DNA of 43,664 bases from Caldilineaceae bacterium (GCA_023384455.1 JAHDWH010000017.1:2084-45747), one strand, 5' to 3'; numbered from the stretch's first letter, positions 34,536 to 43,664 are shown. The notes: generated by a model from the sequence alone, not told the origin. Program-made: numbers and translations.

Positions 34536-34914
34536 CAACCAACGACTCAAGTTCCCTGGCCGTCGTGGCCAGGGAGGAGGACTGGCCTGGAAGAGCGGGC
34601 TGGTAGCCTCCAGCGTGGGCGCAGTGTTGATGGGGTGGGCGATGCTGGGCCGGGCGGATGCAGCCCCGTCCAGCGCAGCCGCCCAGATCGCCCCGCCCCA
34701 GCCCCGGGTAATCGTTGTCCAAGTGCCCATTGCTGCCCTGGCCTCCCACGGAAGGCAACAGCCTGTACGTCAAAACAGCCCGCCCGTCCAGGCCAGCACG
34801 CAGGCAGCGCCTGGGCAGACCGCACCGGTCGCAGCCAGAGCGCAGATAGCCATGCCCTCTATGCCACAGAAACCCGTCTTCCAGCGACCGGTCACACGCA
34901 CCCGGGGTTCATAG
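34528..34914 (+). CDS. Small exported or anchored protein, unknown function
   Basis: A 128-residue protein that starts inside the end of the preceding gene (8-bp overlap, GGGAG upstream), so translation is coupled. The N-terminus is basic (NNQRLKFPGRRGQGG), followed by one hydrophobic segment (GLVASSVGAVLMGWAMLG) ending in ADAAPSSAA, which looks like a signal-peptidase site. The remainder is Pro/Gln/Ala-rich and probably disordered (PPQPRVIVVQVPIAAL, then QKPVFQRPVTRTRG). No flavin- or heme-binding motif is visible, and no ApbE flavinylation motif is seen. It belongs to the apbE operon by position. Confidence 0.75.
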   Translation: MTNNQRLKFPGRRGQGGGLAWKSGLVASSVGAVLMGWAMLGRADAAPSSAAAQIAPPQPRVIVVQVPIAALASHGRQQPVRQNSPPVQASTQAAPGQTAPVAARAQIAMPSMPQKPVFQRPVTRTRGS

Positions 34915-34953
34915 CAGCTTCGATTCCGGGAATCAGATTCGAGGAGATATCCA

Positions 34954-35895
34954 ATGCTGGTAGAACACCGCTTCCGAGCGATGAATACGGATATCGGCGT
35001 CTGGCTGTGGAGCACATCGCCCGCCGCGGATAGCCTGCTGCACGAGGTAGAGCAGCTATTTGCAGATATAGAGGAGCAGTTGAGCCGCTTTCACGCCGAT
35101 TCTGAGTTGAGCAGACTCAACACCCAGGCCGGCAAGGGAGCCACTGCGATTTCACCTCTCCTGGCTACAGTCTTGGCCCAGGCGCTGAAAGCGGCCCGCA
35201 AAACCGACGGCGTTTTTGATCCGACTGTGCTGCACGTTCTGTGTCAGGCTGGCTATGACCGCAGCTTTGAAAACATTGGGCGGAATGGCGTAGCCCAGAA
35301 CAACAGACCCCAGGCAAATGTCACCGCGGCAGATTGGCGACAGGTTGAGTTCGATGCTGTCGACCGATGGGTGAGGCTTCCGGCCGGTCTAGGCATCGAT
35401 CTGGGCGGTATTGCCAAAGGCTGGACAGTGGACCAGGCCATCCAACTGGCCCAGACCTGGGGAGCGGCGCTGGTGGATGCCGGCGGCGATATGCGCGCCG
35501 TGGGCAGACCCGGCGGCGAAGCCTGGCCTGTAGCTGTACAAGACCCCTTCGACGAGACCGGGGAGCTGATGACCCTGGCACTGACCGACTGCGCCGTAGC
35601 CACCAGCAGCATCGGCAGGCGCTGCTGGCAGCGGGATGGAGAGAGAGTACACCACATCATCGATCCACGCGCAGGCCAGGCCAGCGCCAGTGATCTGCAT
35701 ACGGTGACTGTGCTGGCCCAGACCGCAACCGAGGCCGAGGTAGCAGCCAAGACAGCCCTGATCCTGGGCGGTAGGGAGGGCGCAGCCTATCTGCGCCGCG
35801 CAGGGTACGCCGGTCTCTTGACCCAGCGCAATGGCAGCAGACAGATCATTGGGCCAATCCCACAAATCGAGGTAACTCGTGACTACACAGACTGA
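34954..35895 (+). CDS. apbE: FAD:protein FMN transferase
   Basis: ApbE transfers FMN from FAD onto a Ser/Thr of target redox proteins outside the cytoplasm. The 313-residue protein has EHRFRAMNTDIGVWL at the N-terminus, LSRFHADSELSRLN, DGVFDPTV, the family core GIDLGGIAKGWTVDQAI, VDAGGDMRAVG, and HHIIDPRAGQ with the Mg-binding Asp region. No lipobox or signal peptide is seen, which is unusual, since ApbE is often a lipoprotein. GAGGAG lies upstream of the ATG. Its 3' end overlaps the next gene by 17 bp. Neither neighbour carries an FMN_bind domain, so its substrate must be encoded elsewhere. Confidence 0.94.
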   Translation: MLVEHRFRAMNTDIGVWLWSTSPAADSLLHEVEQLFADIEEQLSRFHADSELSRLNTQAGKGATAISPLLATVLAQALKAARKTDGVFDPTVLHVLCQAGYDRSFENIGRNGVAQNNRPQANVTAADWRQVEFDAVDRWVRLPAGLGIDLGGIAKGWTVDQAIQLAQTWGAALVDAGGDMRAVGRPGGEAWPVAVQDPFDETGELMTLALTDCAVATSSIGRRCWQRDGERVHHIIDPRAGQASASDLHTVTVLAQTATEAEVAAKTALILGGREGAAYLRRAGYAGLLTQRNGSRQIIGPIPQIEVTRDYTD

Positions 35896-36676
35896 AATTC
35901 TCAAACAACAGGCATTGGAGCGCACCGCGGCGCGGCGGGCAGCCCTACAGCCCAAAGAAGACACTCCCGTTTCACCTCGTCAGCCGGTTCTAGCGCCGGC
36001 TGGCGCACACACCGCGGACGACAGCGATTCGGTCTGGGGCGCGATTCTGGGCACACTGATCGGTCTGGCCCTGGCCGCAGCCGGACTTGCCATTGGCATC
36101 GGCGCTGTCGGGCTGGCCGGTGAGACCACATCCTTCTGGTATCTCAGCCGTTCGGCTGGATTTGTGGCCTATCTACTGCTCTGGGGGTCTGTAGTCTGGG
36201 GAGTGCTGCTCAGTTCAAAGATCGCCAAAGGCGCGGCCCGCCCATCGATTTTGCTCGACGTTCATCAGTTTTTGAGCGGCGTTGGTCTGGGTTTTGGCTT
36301 CTTCCACGGGTTGATTTTGATGGGGGATCGTTATCTGGCCTTTCCCTTGCGGGCTGTTCTGCTGCCTTTCGGCGGCGAATACGAACCGCTGCTGGTGGCC
36401 GCGGGCCAGATCGGGCTTTGGCTTTCAGCGCTGCTCATCGCCACTTTCTACGTGCGCAAAGCGATTGGGCAGAAGGTTTGGCGTTTGATCCACTTCAGCG
36501 GCTTTTTCGCCTTCTGGGCGGTTGTCGTCCACGGCGTCGCCCTGGGGACAGACAGCAGCCTGCTCTGGGTGCAGCTGCTCTACCTGTTCACCGGCGGCGC
36601 TGTGCTCTTTCTCACCATCTATCGGATTCTGACGGCACAGAAGTCCGACAAGACGCTTGCCATACCGGCCGCCTGA
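35879..36676 (+). CDS. Ferric-reductase-like heme b membrane protein
   Basis: A 265-residue membrane protein of the ferric-reductase-like transmembrane family (FRD/YedZ type). After a charged cytosolic N-terminus (about 50 residues) come roughly six helices. Candidate heme-ligand histidines are in VHQFLSGVGLGFGFFHG and, in a later helix, LIHFSGFFAFWAVVVHG; two His about 13 residues apart in each helix is the family pattern. There is no NADPH/FAD-binding domain, so electrons must come from another protein. GTG 35879 has GAGGTAAC just upstream and overlaps apbE. Co-occurrence with ApbE suggests a transmembrane electron-transfer system with a flavinylated partner, which is not seen here. Confidence 0.88.
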   Translation: MTTQTEILKQQALERTAARRAALQPKEDTPVSPRQPVLAPAGAHTADDSDSVWGAILGTLIGLALAAAGLAIGIGAVGLAGETTSFWYLSRSAGFVAYLLLWGSVVWGVLLSSKIAKGAARPSILLDVHQFLSGVGLGFGFFHGLILMGDRYLAFPLRAVLLPFGGEYEPLLVAAGQIGLWLSALLIATFYVRKAIGQKVWRLIHFSGFFAFWAVVVHGVALGTDSSLLWVQLLYLFTGGAVLFLTIYRILTAQKSDKTLAIPAA

Positions 36677-36736
36677 ATCCGTGATAGAATACTGGGCAGT
36701 CGACAGGGCTGGGGACACTGATAGCAGCGGAAAGCG

Positions 36737-36778
36737 GGCGCAGATTCACACAGAAACAATTGATCTGCGCCGATTTTA
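36737..36778 (+). terminator. Weak terminator candidate after the ferric-reductase gene
   Basis: GGCGCAGAT (36737-36745) and ATCTGCGCC (36763-36771) form a 9-bp stem with a 17-base loop, followed by GATTTTAT. The large loop and short T run make this tentative. Confidence 0.45.
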
Positions 36779-36805
36779 TCCGCGGCCCATTTTTATATCA
36801 GCGAC

Positions 36806-36932
36806 GAAAATGTAGGTCGGACTGTTAGTCCGACTGGCCTGTTCTGTTGCAGGTCGGACTGTTAGTCCGACGTACGAATGGCTATTTTCAGGGCAGGCTA
36901 CACGACCGGCTGATACCGGTAGCGACAAAAAT
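36806..36932. repeat. Third copy of the dispersed double-palindrome repeat
   Basis: Two GTCGGACTGTTAGTCCGAC palindromes about 30 bp apart, followed by GGCTATTTTCAGGGCAG and CACGACCGGCTGATACCG, match the tandem units at 5342-5549 in sequence and orientation. The gap 36677-37054 otherwise contains hairpins but no gene. Confidence 0.85.
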
Positions 36933-36951
36933 GCGACGCCGGACTCTGGAC

Positions 36952-37011
36952 GCCGGCCCAAATTGCTCAGGGCAGCGCCCTGTCGCACTGTCCTGAGCAA
37001 TTTGGGCCGGC
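36952..37011. repeat. 20-bp perfect inverted repeat upstream of the response-regulator gene
   Basis: GCCGGCCCAAATTGCTCAGG (36952-36971) and its exact complement (36992-37011) enclose a 20-base spacer GCAGCGCCCTGTCG-like sequence. It lies 40 bp before the regulator ATG and directly after the dispersed repeat. Confidence 0.75.
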
Positions 37012-37022
37012 ACATCCACACC

Positions 37023-37033
37023 TGTGATAGAAT
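37023..37033 (+). promoter_or_regulatory. Extended -10 candidate of the two-component operon
   Basis: TGTGATAGAATCC contains a TGaTAGAAT extended -10 pattern about 22 bp before the regulator start codon. The same string GTGATAGAAT occurs at about 36680, just past the ferric-reductase stop. No convincing -35 is seen. Confidence 0.35.
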
Positions 37034-37054
37034 CCGAGGAAGCAACCAAAGACA

Positions 37055-37768
37055 ATGACGAACGAGAGAATTCTATTGGCAGACGACGACGAAATGATCG
37101 TTGACGCCCTGCGCTATCAATTGGAAAAAGAGGGCTATGCGGTAGTCGTCGCCTATGACGGGGTGCAAGCGCTGGAACAGGCCCACGCGCAGAACCCGGA
37201 CCTGATTCTGCTGGATGTGATGATGCCCAAAATGCAGGGCTGGGAAGTCTGCCGGGAGATTCGGCGGGAGAGCACTGTGCCCATTCTGATGCTGACGGCC
37301 CGGGGCGAGGAGATGGACCGGGTGTTGGGACTGGAATTGGGGGCCGACGATTATGTGGTCAAGCCCTTCAGCTTCCGCGAGCTTCTCGCCCGCATCCACG
37401 CCAATCTGCGCCGGGTCTCTTTCCAGAATGTCGCGCTGCCTGTGGAGACCGATAGCTCTGTTGTCCAGATCGGCGGGATCGAGATTGACAAACGTCGCTA
37501 CACAGTTGCCCGTCACGGCGCGCTGGTCCCACTCTCCCAGCGCGAATACGATCTGCTCGTCGCTCTGCAAGGGGCGGATGGCGCGGTGGTCAAACGGGGC
37601 GATCTGCTGGATCAGGTGTGGGGCGAGGAATGGATCGGCGATCCGCGCACCCTGGACGTTCATATGCGCTGGCTGCGAGAAAAGCTGGAAGATGTGCCAG
37701 GCGCGCCCCGGCTGCTGCTCACTGTGCGCGGCGTCGGCTATCGACTGGTCACTGCGGACGAACTATAA
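37055..37768 (+). CDS. OmpR/PhoB-family response regulator
   Basis: A 237-residue transcription regulator. The receiver domain (1-120) has the acidic pocket LLADDDEM, the phosphorylation site Asp54 in LILLDVMMPKMQGWE, the Thr in MLTARGEE and the Lys in YVVKPFSFRE. The winged-helix DNA-binding domain (about 140-235) has LSQREYDLLVALQ, VVKRGDLLDQVWGEEW and DVHMRWLREKLE, ending RGVGYRLV. The sensor kinase gene starts 6 bp after its stop. Candidate binding sites are the 11-bp repeats at 33835-33889, upstream of the redox operon that lies immediately before it. Confidence 0.96.
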   Translation: MTNERILLADDDEMIVDALRYQLEKEGYAVVVAYDGVQALEQAHAQNPDLILLDVMMPKMQGWEVCREIRRESTVPILMLTARGEEMDRVLGLELGADDYVVKPFSFRELLARIHANLRRVSFQNVALPVETDSSVVQIGGIEIDKRRYTVARHGALVPLSQREYDLLVALQGADGAVVKRGDLLDQVWGEEWIGDPRTLDVHMRWLREKLEDVPGAPRLLLTVRGVGYRLVTADEL

Positions 37769-37773
37769 CGCCT

Positions 37774-39390
37774 ATGCAAACCACACCCCCCCCATCCAAG
37801 CCCCGATACGCCTCTGCCCGCTGGCCCTGGCAGCGTAGCCTGCAAAGCCGTATCGTCCTCGCCTATGGGGGCGTCTTTGTCATTGTGCTGGCTCTGCTGA
37901 TGGCCCGGGTAGTGCAGGTGGTCTACACAGCCCAGCTAAACGACGCCGAGCACAATCTGGAGATCGAGTCCTTTCTGGCCGCCAACGCGCTGGAAGACCC
38001 ACTGAGCGGTTACGATGTGGAATTCGAAGAATATGCGCGCTGGGAGTCAAAACAGGAAGACGATGACCACAAGGATAAAGAGAAGAAAAAAGACAAAAAC
38101 AAGGATGATGAGGATAACAAAGAGAGTGTAAGTCGAGCAGCCTCTGCCCCAATTGCTGCGCGTCTGCAGGCGGTTGCCAACCTCTATGCATCCGACACCG
38201 GCGCCCGGGTGACAATTCTCGATCCCCAAGGCGATGCAGTGGCGGACAGCGCCTTTGCCTTTGCCCAGGTAGGCAGCCAGCTAGCGCAGATCGAAGTACA
38301 GGCGGCCCTGCGCGGCGAGGAACAGCACGACATTCGGCCCGACCCCGTGACCGGCAACTCAACCCTCTATGCGGCCGCACCTATCCAGCAGAACAACCGG
38401 CTGTTGGGTGTTGTGCAGATGTCCCTGCCTATGGCTGACGTCACAGCGTCCATCTGGTCGCTGACATTCAGTCTGGTAATCACCGCTGCCCTGGCGCTGG
38501 GCGTGGCCACGGCCCTGGGCGTCTGGATCAGCCGTCGCCTGGTACAGCCCGTGCGCGAGTTGGAGGCAGCCTCCCTGGCTATCGCCCAGGGCGACCTGAC
38601 CCGCCAGGTACCCGCGCAAGCTGCCGACGAACTGGGCGCGCTGGCCCGGGCCTTCAACCGGATGGTGGGGGAATTGCAGCGGATGCTGGAGCAGCAGCGC
38701 CTCTTTGTGGCCAATGCCAGCCACGAACTGCGCACGCCCATCACCAATATTAAACTGCGCAGCGAGACTCTGCTCGACGGGGGACTGCACGATTCAGCTA
38801 TTGCCGAACGCTATCTGGCGGAGATTGACAGCGAGGCCGACCGCCTGGGCCGTCTGGCCAATGCCCTGCTCGATCTCTCCCGTTTGGAAAGCGCCGACCC
38901 CTCCCCGCCGGTCGAGAGTGTTGATCTGGTACCGGTTCTGCTCTCGGTGGTCCGATCCATGCGTATGCGCGTGGGCGAGGCTGGACAGACCCTGCGCACG
39001 GAACTGCCCAACCAGTTACCCCCGCTGCGGGTGTGGCCGGAGCAGATCGAAGCGGTGGTGATCAATCTGATGGACAACGCCATCAAATATACGCCAGAAG
39101 GCGGCACGATTCGTTTGGATGCAGAGAGCGACGCGGCGGTCTGCCGCATCCGGGTCGCCGACAGCGGGCTGGGCATTCCCGCCGCGGATTTGCCCCATAT
39201 TTTTGAGCGCTTCTACCGGGTGGACAAGGCGCGCAGCCGCCAGACTGGCAAGAATGGCACAGGGGGCGCGGGGTTGGGGCTGGCGATTGTCGCCGTGTTG
39301 GTGGAACGCAACAGCGGACGGGTCTGGGCCGAGAGCGAAATCGGCCAGGGCACAACGATTACGCTGGAGTTCCCACGGGATGACGCCTGA
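37774..39390 (+). CDS. Sensor histidine kinase paired with the OmpR-type regulator
   Basis: A 538-residue membrane kinase. Helix 1 is residues 26-50 and helix 2 about 229-252, flanking an extracytoplasmic sensor of about 180 residues. That sensor holds a highly charged insert (about 94-117, EDDDHKDKEKKKDKNK and more), then a dCache/PAS-like part (ARVTILDPQGDAVADS, then AAPIQQNNRLLGVVQMS). HAMP (about 250-302), HisKA with His317 in NASHELRTPITNIK and the HATPase domain (LMDNAIKYTP, DSGLGIP, GAGLGLAIV) follow. The Asp/His/Lys-rich insert resembles the tail of the protein at 34002-34535, hinting that both sense or bind a metal or cation. The ATG follows the regulator stop by 6 bp. Confidence 0.95.
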   Translation: MQTTPPPSKPRYASARWPWQRSLQSRIVLAYGGVFVIVLALLMARVVQVVYTAQLNDAEHNLEIESFLAANALEDPLSGYDVEFEEYARWESKQEDDDHKDKEKKKDKNKDDEDNKESVSRAASAPIAARLQAVANLYASDTGARVTILDPQGDAVADSAFAFAQVGSQLAQIEVQAALRGEEQHDIRPDPVTGNSTLYAAAPIQQNNRLLGVVQMSLPMADVTASIWSLTFSLVITAALALGVATALGVWISRRLVQPVRELEAASLAIAQGDLTRQVPAQAADELGALARAFNRMVGELQRMLEQQRLFVANASHELRTPITNIKLRSETLLDGGLHDSAIAERYLAEIDSEADRLGRLANALLDLSRLESADPSPPVESVDLVPVLLSVVRSMRMRVGEAGQTLRTELPNQLPPLRVWPEQIEAVVINLMDNAIKYTPEGGTIRLDAESDAAVCRIRVADSGLGIPAADLPHIFERFYRVDKARSRQTGKNGTGGAGLGLAIVAVLVERNSGRVWAESEIGQGTTITLEFPRDDA

Positions 39391-39471
39391 CCGGCGGGTT
39401 TTCCGGGTATTGTCCCCGTCGTGGTAGGATGCGGAGAAAACCCAACCAGTCCATTTGCCAGGAGACACCCA

Positions 39472-40077
39472 GTGCAGGCCATCACCCTACCCCAGACCAT
39501 CTACGACGAAATCATCGCCCACGCCCTCGAGGGCAAGCCCGAAGAGATTTGCGGCATTCTGCGCGGGCGGGGGACGGAAGCCTTTGAGCTTTTTCGGGCC
39601 AAAAACATTGCGCCGGAACGCATCGAAAATTACGATGTGGACCCCCAAACGCTGATGAAGCAGTTTGCCTTTGAGGAGGCGGGGGATGAGATGATGGGGA
39701 TTTACCACTCCCATCCGGTCTCGGTGGCCTGGCCCTCGGCCACCGACGCCTGGAACGCCCACTATCCCGACACTTTCTACCTCATCTGCTCGACAGAATA
39801 CGACGACGGGCCCATTCTGCGCGCCTTTCGGATGGTGGCGAGCTACCCGGAGGTGAACGGGGACGCGCTGCGCCAGGCCCTGCCCTTCCGGGAAGTGCGC
39901 CAGGGACTCTTCGGCTACTACCAGGCCGCGGACCGCTCCACGCCCCGGGTCTTGCACCCAGTGGCGGCGGATGTGGCCCTGCCCTTTTATGTGGTTTTCA
40001 CTGTGGACGACGCGGGCGCGGTGGATGAACTGCGCTTTGTGGAGGTTACAGAGTATCGGGTGGAAATTGGGGAATAG
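39472..40077 (+). CDS. JAMM/Mov34 (M67) family metallopeptidase
   Basis: A 201-residue zinc-dependent isopeptidase-like protein. The JAMM motif is complete: Glu in [12 protein letters not shown], His79 and His81 in GIYHSHP, and Asp92 in SATDAWN. Bacterial members such as Mec cleave cysteine or other groups from small sulfur-carrier ubiquitin-like proteins (CysO, ThiS, MoaD), so a role in cysteine or cofactor sulfur metabolism is plausible. The C-terminal 70 residues after the peptidase domain (about 130-201) look like an added small domain, and the length exceeds the 140-150 usual for Mec. GTG 39472 has AGGAG seven bases upstream. No ThiS/MoaD-like or ThiF-like gene is adjacent. Confidence 0.88.
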   Translation: MQAITLPQTIYDEIIAHALEGKPEEICGILRGRGTEAFELFRAKNIAPERIENYDVDPQTLMKQFAFEEAGDEMMGIYHSHPVSVAWPSATDAWNAHYPDTFYLICSTEYDDGPILRAFRMVASYPEVNGDALRQALPFREVRQGLFGYYQAADRSTPRVLHPVAADVALPFYVVFTVDDAGAVDELRFVEVTEYRVEIGE

Positions 40078-40165
40078 GGACTGGGGACTGGGGACTGGGG
40101 ACTGGGGACTGGGGACTGGGAAGATTCGGCGAACCCGATCCCCAGTCTCCAATCCCCAGTCTCCG
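40078..40165. repeat. GGGGACT tandem repeat with inverted partner
   Basis: About six consecutive copies of the 7-mer GGGGACT (40078-40120), followed after 20 bp by CCCCAGTCTCC repeated twice in the opposite sense (40140-40164). The two can fold into a long hairpin between the convergent peptidase and ksgA genes. Related repeats occur inside ksgA. Confidence 0.85.
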
Positions 40166-40170
40166 ATCCC

Positions 40171-41085
40171 CTACCTCAGCACCTTCGCCAGCGCGCCCCA
40201 CTCCTGCAGAGAGAGGGTCTCGGCCCGGCGCTGGGGATCGATCCCGGCGCTGAGCAGCCCGGCTTCGACGGCATCCTTTGCCATCCCCAACCCAGCGACT
40301 ACACTGTTGCGTAGCTGCTTGCGTTTCTGCCCAAAGCCCGCCCGCACAACCGAAAAATACCACTCCGGGTCCACACCCGTCACAATCGGCTGGGGACGCA
40401 CGTCCAGGCGCAGCACCGCGCTCTCCACTTTGGGTCGGGGGTGGAAGGCGCCCGCGGGCACTTTCTGTACAATTTTGGCTTCGGCGTAGAACTGCACTCC
40501 GACGGACAACAGAGACATCTCCCCCGGCCCGGCGACGATGCGCTGGGCCACTTCCCGCTGCACCATCACAACAGCCAGTGTGGGCGGCTGGGCCGCTTCC
40601 AGCAGGTGGCGCAGGACCGCGCTGGTGATGTAATAGGGGAGGTTGGCGACGACTTTGTAGGGAGGGGATTGGGGGCTGGGGGCTGGGGATTGGAGATTAG
40701 GGATTGGGGACTGGGGGCTGACGATCACCCTGTCACCCTGCCACCCTGTCACCCTGTCATCCGCCAGCAGCGCCGCCGGATCGACTTTCAAAATGTCGGC
40801 GTGGACGAAAGAGACATTCGGCTGGTCGGCGAAGAGTTCCTGCAGGATGGGGATGAGCCGGTCGTCCAGTTCCACGGCGACGACCCGGCCGGCCTGGGCG
40901 GCCAGGTGGCGGGTGAGCACGCCCAGGCCGGGGCCGACTTCCAGCACAGTGTCGGCGGGGGTCAGGTCCGCGGCCGCAGCGATGCGGGCCAGGTGGGATT
41001 CGTCCACGAGAAAGTTCTGGCCAAGAGATTTCTTGGGGTCCAGGTCGAAACGGCGGATGAGGTCGAAGACGGAGGGGGGAGTCAC
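40171..41085 (-). CDS. ksgA: 16S rRNA dimethyladenosine transferase KsgA with repeat-derived insertion
   Basis: Dimethylates two adjacent adenosines near the 3' end of 16S rRNA during 30S maturation. Signatures are KKSLGQNFLVDE, the SAM-binding EVGPGLGVLTRHL, VAVELDDRL, HADILKVD and the catalytic NLPYYITS. The C-terminal domain has RPKVESAVLRLD and RAGFGQKRKQLRNS. The 304 residues exceed the usual 265-290. The excess is a low-complexity insertion at about residues 109-142, DNA 40660-40761, just before KVVANLPYY, encoded by tandem repeats like those at 40078. GTG 41085 overlaps the TGA of the preceding PIN gene (GTGA), so translation is coupled. The rest of the protein is intact and probably functional. 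Confidence 0.95.
   Translation of the reverse strand: MTPPSVFDLIRRFDLDPKKSLGQNFLVDESHLARIAAAADLTPADTVLEVGPGLGVLTRHLAAQAGRVVAVELDDRLIPILQELFADQPNVSFVHADILKVDPAALLADDRVTGWQGDRVIVSPQSPIPNLQSPAPSPQSPPYKVVANLPYYITSAVLRHLLEAAQPPTLAVVMVQREVAQRIVAGPGEMSLLSVGVQFYAEAKIVQKVPAGAFHPRPKVESAVLRLDVRPQPIVTGVDPEWYFSVVRAGFGQKRKQLRNSVVAGLGMAKDAVEAGLLSAGIDPQRRAETLSLQEWGALAKVLR
40660..40761. repeat. Tandem-repeat insertion inside ksgA
   Basis: 40664-40720 carries degenerate GGGGATTGGGGGCTGG-type repeats, and about 40728-40760 carries four copies of the 8-mer TCACCCTG. Both keep the ksgA reading frame open. The first part matches the repeat in the intergenic region 40078-40165. Confidence 0.8.
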
Positions 41086-41531
41086 GGGGTCGGCGTGGAC
41101 GGGTCAAAGATGCGGTCGGCCAGCGCAGGGTCGATACGCCGGAAGTGCTTGGCATTGAGGGTGAGGATGCGGTCCGCATTGGCTTTCACGCCGGCGCGCA
41201 GGATCAGAGCGTCGTAGATGATGCCGCCCGTGAGGGAGCGGGCCACCAAGTCTTCGATTACAGCAAAATAATCGGCTGCTTCTAAATGGACTATCTGGAA
41301 ATGTCTTTCAATTCCATCCTTCAACATCGCCTCTGCTTCGTTCGCCAAGACAGGACGAGGCATAGGCACAATTGTCAGCTTATTGAAAAGTTCCGCCAGC
41401 GTATGCGCGCCGACAATTCCTTCAATCGCGCGCGTTTGCGCTTGCTTTAGCCAGGGCAAGACGAACCCGTGAGCTGGGTGCGACTGCAACAGCGCAGCGA
41501 GAAGGGTCGAAGTGTCGAATAGGATTTTCAT
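41082..41531 (-). CDS. PIN-domain ribonuclease toxin (VapC-like)
   Basis: A 149-residue PIN domain. The acidic active-site residues are visible: Asp6 in LFDTSTLLA, Glu47 in TLAELFN, Asp107 in IIYDALIL and Asp120 in ADRILTLNAKHF. VapC-type toxins cleave specific tRNAs or rRNA and are held by a partner antitoxin. The AbrB-like gene upstream overlaps it by 4 bp (ATGA), the classical toxin-antitoxin layout with the antitoxin first. Its own stop overlaps the start of ksgA. The pair is thus embedded in a housekeeping operon, lepA upstream and ksgA downstream. Confidence 0.9.
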   Translation of the reverse strand: MKILFDTSTLLAALLQSHPAHGFVLPWLKQAQTRAIEGIVGAHTLAELFNKLTIVPMPRPVLANEAEAMLKDGIERHFQIVHLEAADYFAVIEDLVARSLTGGIIYDALILRAGVKANADRILTLNAKHFRRIDPALADRIFDPSTPTP

Positions 41532-41833
41532 TGCAATTCTGGTTCAAATGGATGGAGAGGGGCTTCCCGCCCCTCCTGCATAAACGCATCCCAGTCGAAG
41601 CCTTCTTCAATCGCCCCTCGAAAGACGAGAATGCCGTTCTCGCGTACCAATCCTGGAGACTGACATTCAGCTTCTGCTATGCCGTTTGGCTTGTGCCCGA
41701 TCCCAGAGACGTCATTCGTAGCATCTTCTAGCTTCAGTACAACAAGCATCCCAGGAAAGAGATGTCGCTGAATTTCGTCGGGAATGTTCAGTTGTCCCTG
41801 CTTGTCTACTTGCAACTCGACTTCGATCCTCAT
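41528..41833 (-). CDS. AbrB/MazE-type antitoxin (VapB-like)
   Basis: A 101-residue protein. The first 45 residues form a swapped-hairpin AbrB fold (VELQVDKQGQLNIPDEIQRHL and GMLVVLKLED), which binds DNA. The C-terminal part (GFDWDAFMQEGREAPLHPFEP) should wrap the PIN toxin. It overlaps the toxin gene by 4 bp. AAGGAG lies eight bases before ATG 41833. Such antitoxins usually repress their own operon; here the gene begins 15 bp after the lepA stop, so it is probably also transcribed from the lepA promoter. Confidence 0.85.
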   Translation of the reverse strand: MRIEVELQVDKQGQLNIPDEIQRHLFPGMLVVLKLEDATNDVSGIGHKPNGIAEAECQSPGLVRENGILVFRGAIEEGFDWDAFMQEGREAPLHPFEPELQ

Positions 41834-41848
41834 TAGATTTCTCCTTTC

Positions 41849-43648
<1,800 letters not shown>

Positions 43649-43664
43649 ATTTCACCGCCGAAAG

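Noticed and set aside
36776..37045. Minus-strand frame of 89 codons upstream of the response regulator
   Set aside because: It consists of repeat and hairpin DNA read through by chance.

Overview
The window looks like a piece of a GC-rich chromosome of a free-living bacterium, most likely a Chloroflexota member (Anaerolineae/Caldilineae type). This rests on the long exported protein joined by Thr-Pro linkers, the Thr-Pro tail on the CdaR-like protein, the gene families present and the many intergenic palindromes. It is inference, because no rRNA or marker phylogeny is available. No tRNA, rRNA, CRISPR array or insertion sequence was seen.

Layout. 1-5271 (minus): der (cut by the window edge), a CdaR-like YbbR protein, the diadenylate cyclase cdaA, argF and an FAH-family hydrolase. 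5272-5558: tandem copies of a dispersed double-palindrome repeat. 5559-9833 (minus): HD hydrolase, membrane protein, lipid kinase and a GH13 enzyme. 10054-11846: rtcA (plus) meets an Asp/Glu racemase (minus) and their stop codons overlap. 11911-17148 (minus): a 1745-residue exported modular protein. 17351-20769 (minus): OsmC, a relic of an ABC ATPase, the principal sigma factor and a methyltransferase with a zinc ribbon. A perfect parS site (20803-20818) follows. 20971-24689 (plus): thiolase and comEC.

24658-28672 (minus) is the most interesting region. A 57-residue peptide gene ending in a Trp-containing tail, a ComQ-like isoprenyl transferase and a ten-helix PDZ-containing histidine kinase lie in one direction, in the order X-Q-P. 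This matches the parts of the Bacillus ComQXPA isoprenylated-pheromone system, apart from the response regulator. Its 3' end overlaps comEC, the DNA-uptake channel. Between the peptide gene and comQ lie a strong hairpin, five 16-bp T-tract repeats and an operator-like palindrome. Upstream on the same strand are mutS and a CHAT protease.

34002-36676 (plus) is an envelope redox operon: an Asp/His-rich anchored protein, a small exported protein, ApbE and a ferric-reductase-like heme membrane protein. It is preceded by 11-bp-period direct repeats of the PhoB/OmpR operator kind. An OmpR-type two-component pair follows, whose sensor has a charged low-complexity insert. Then come a JAMM peptidase (plus), ksgA with an in-frame tandem-repeat insertion, a VapBC-like toxin-antitoxin pair, and lepA (all minus).
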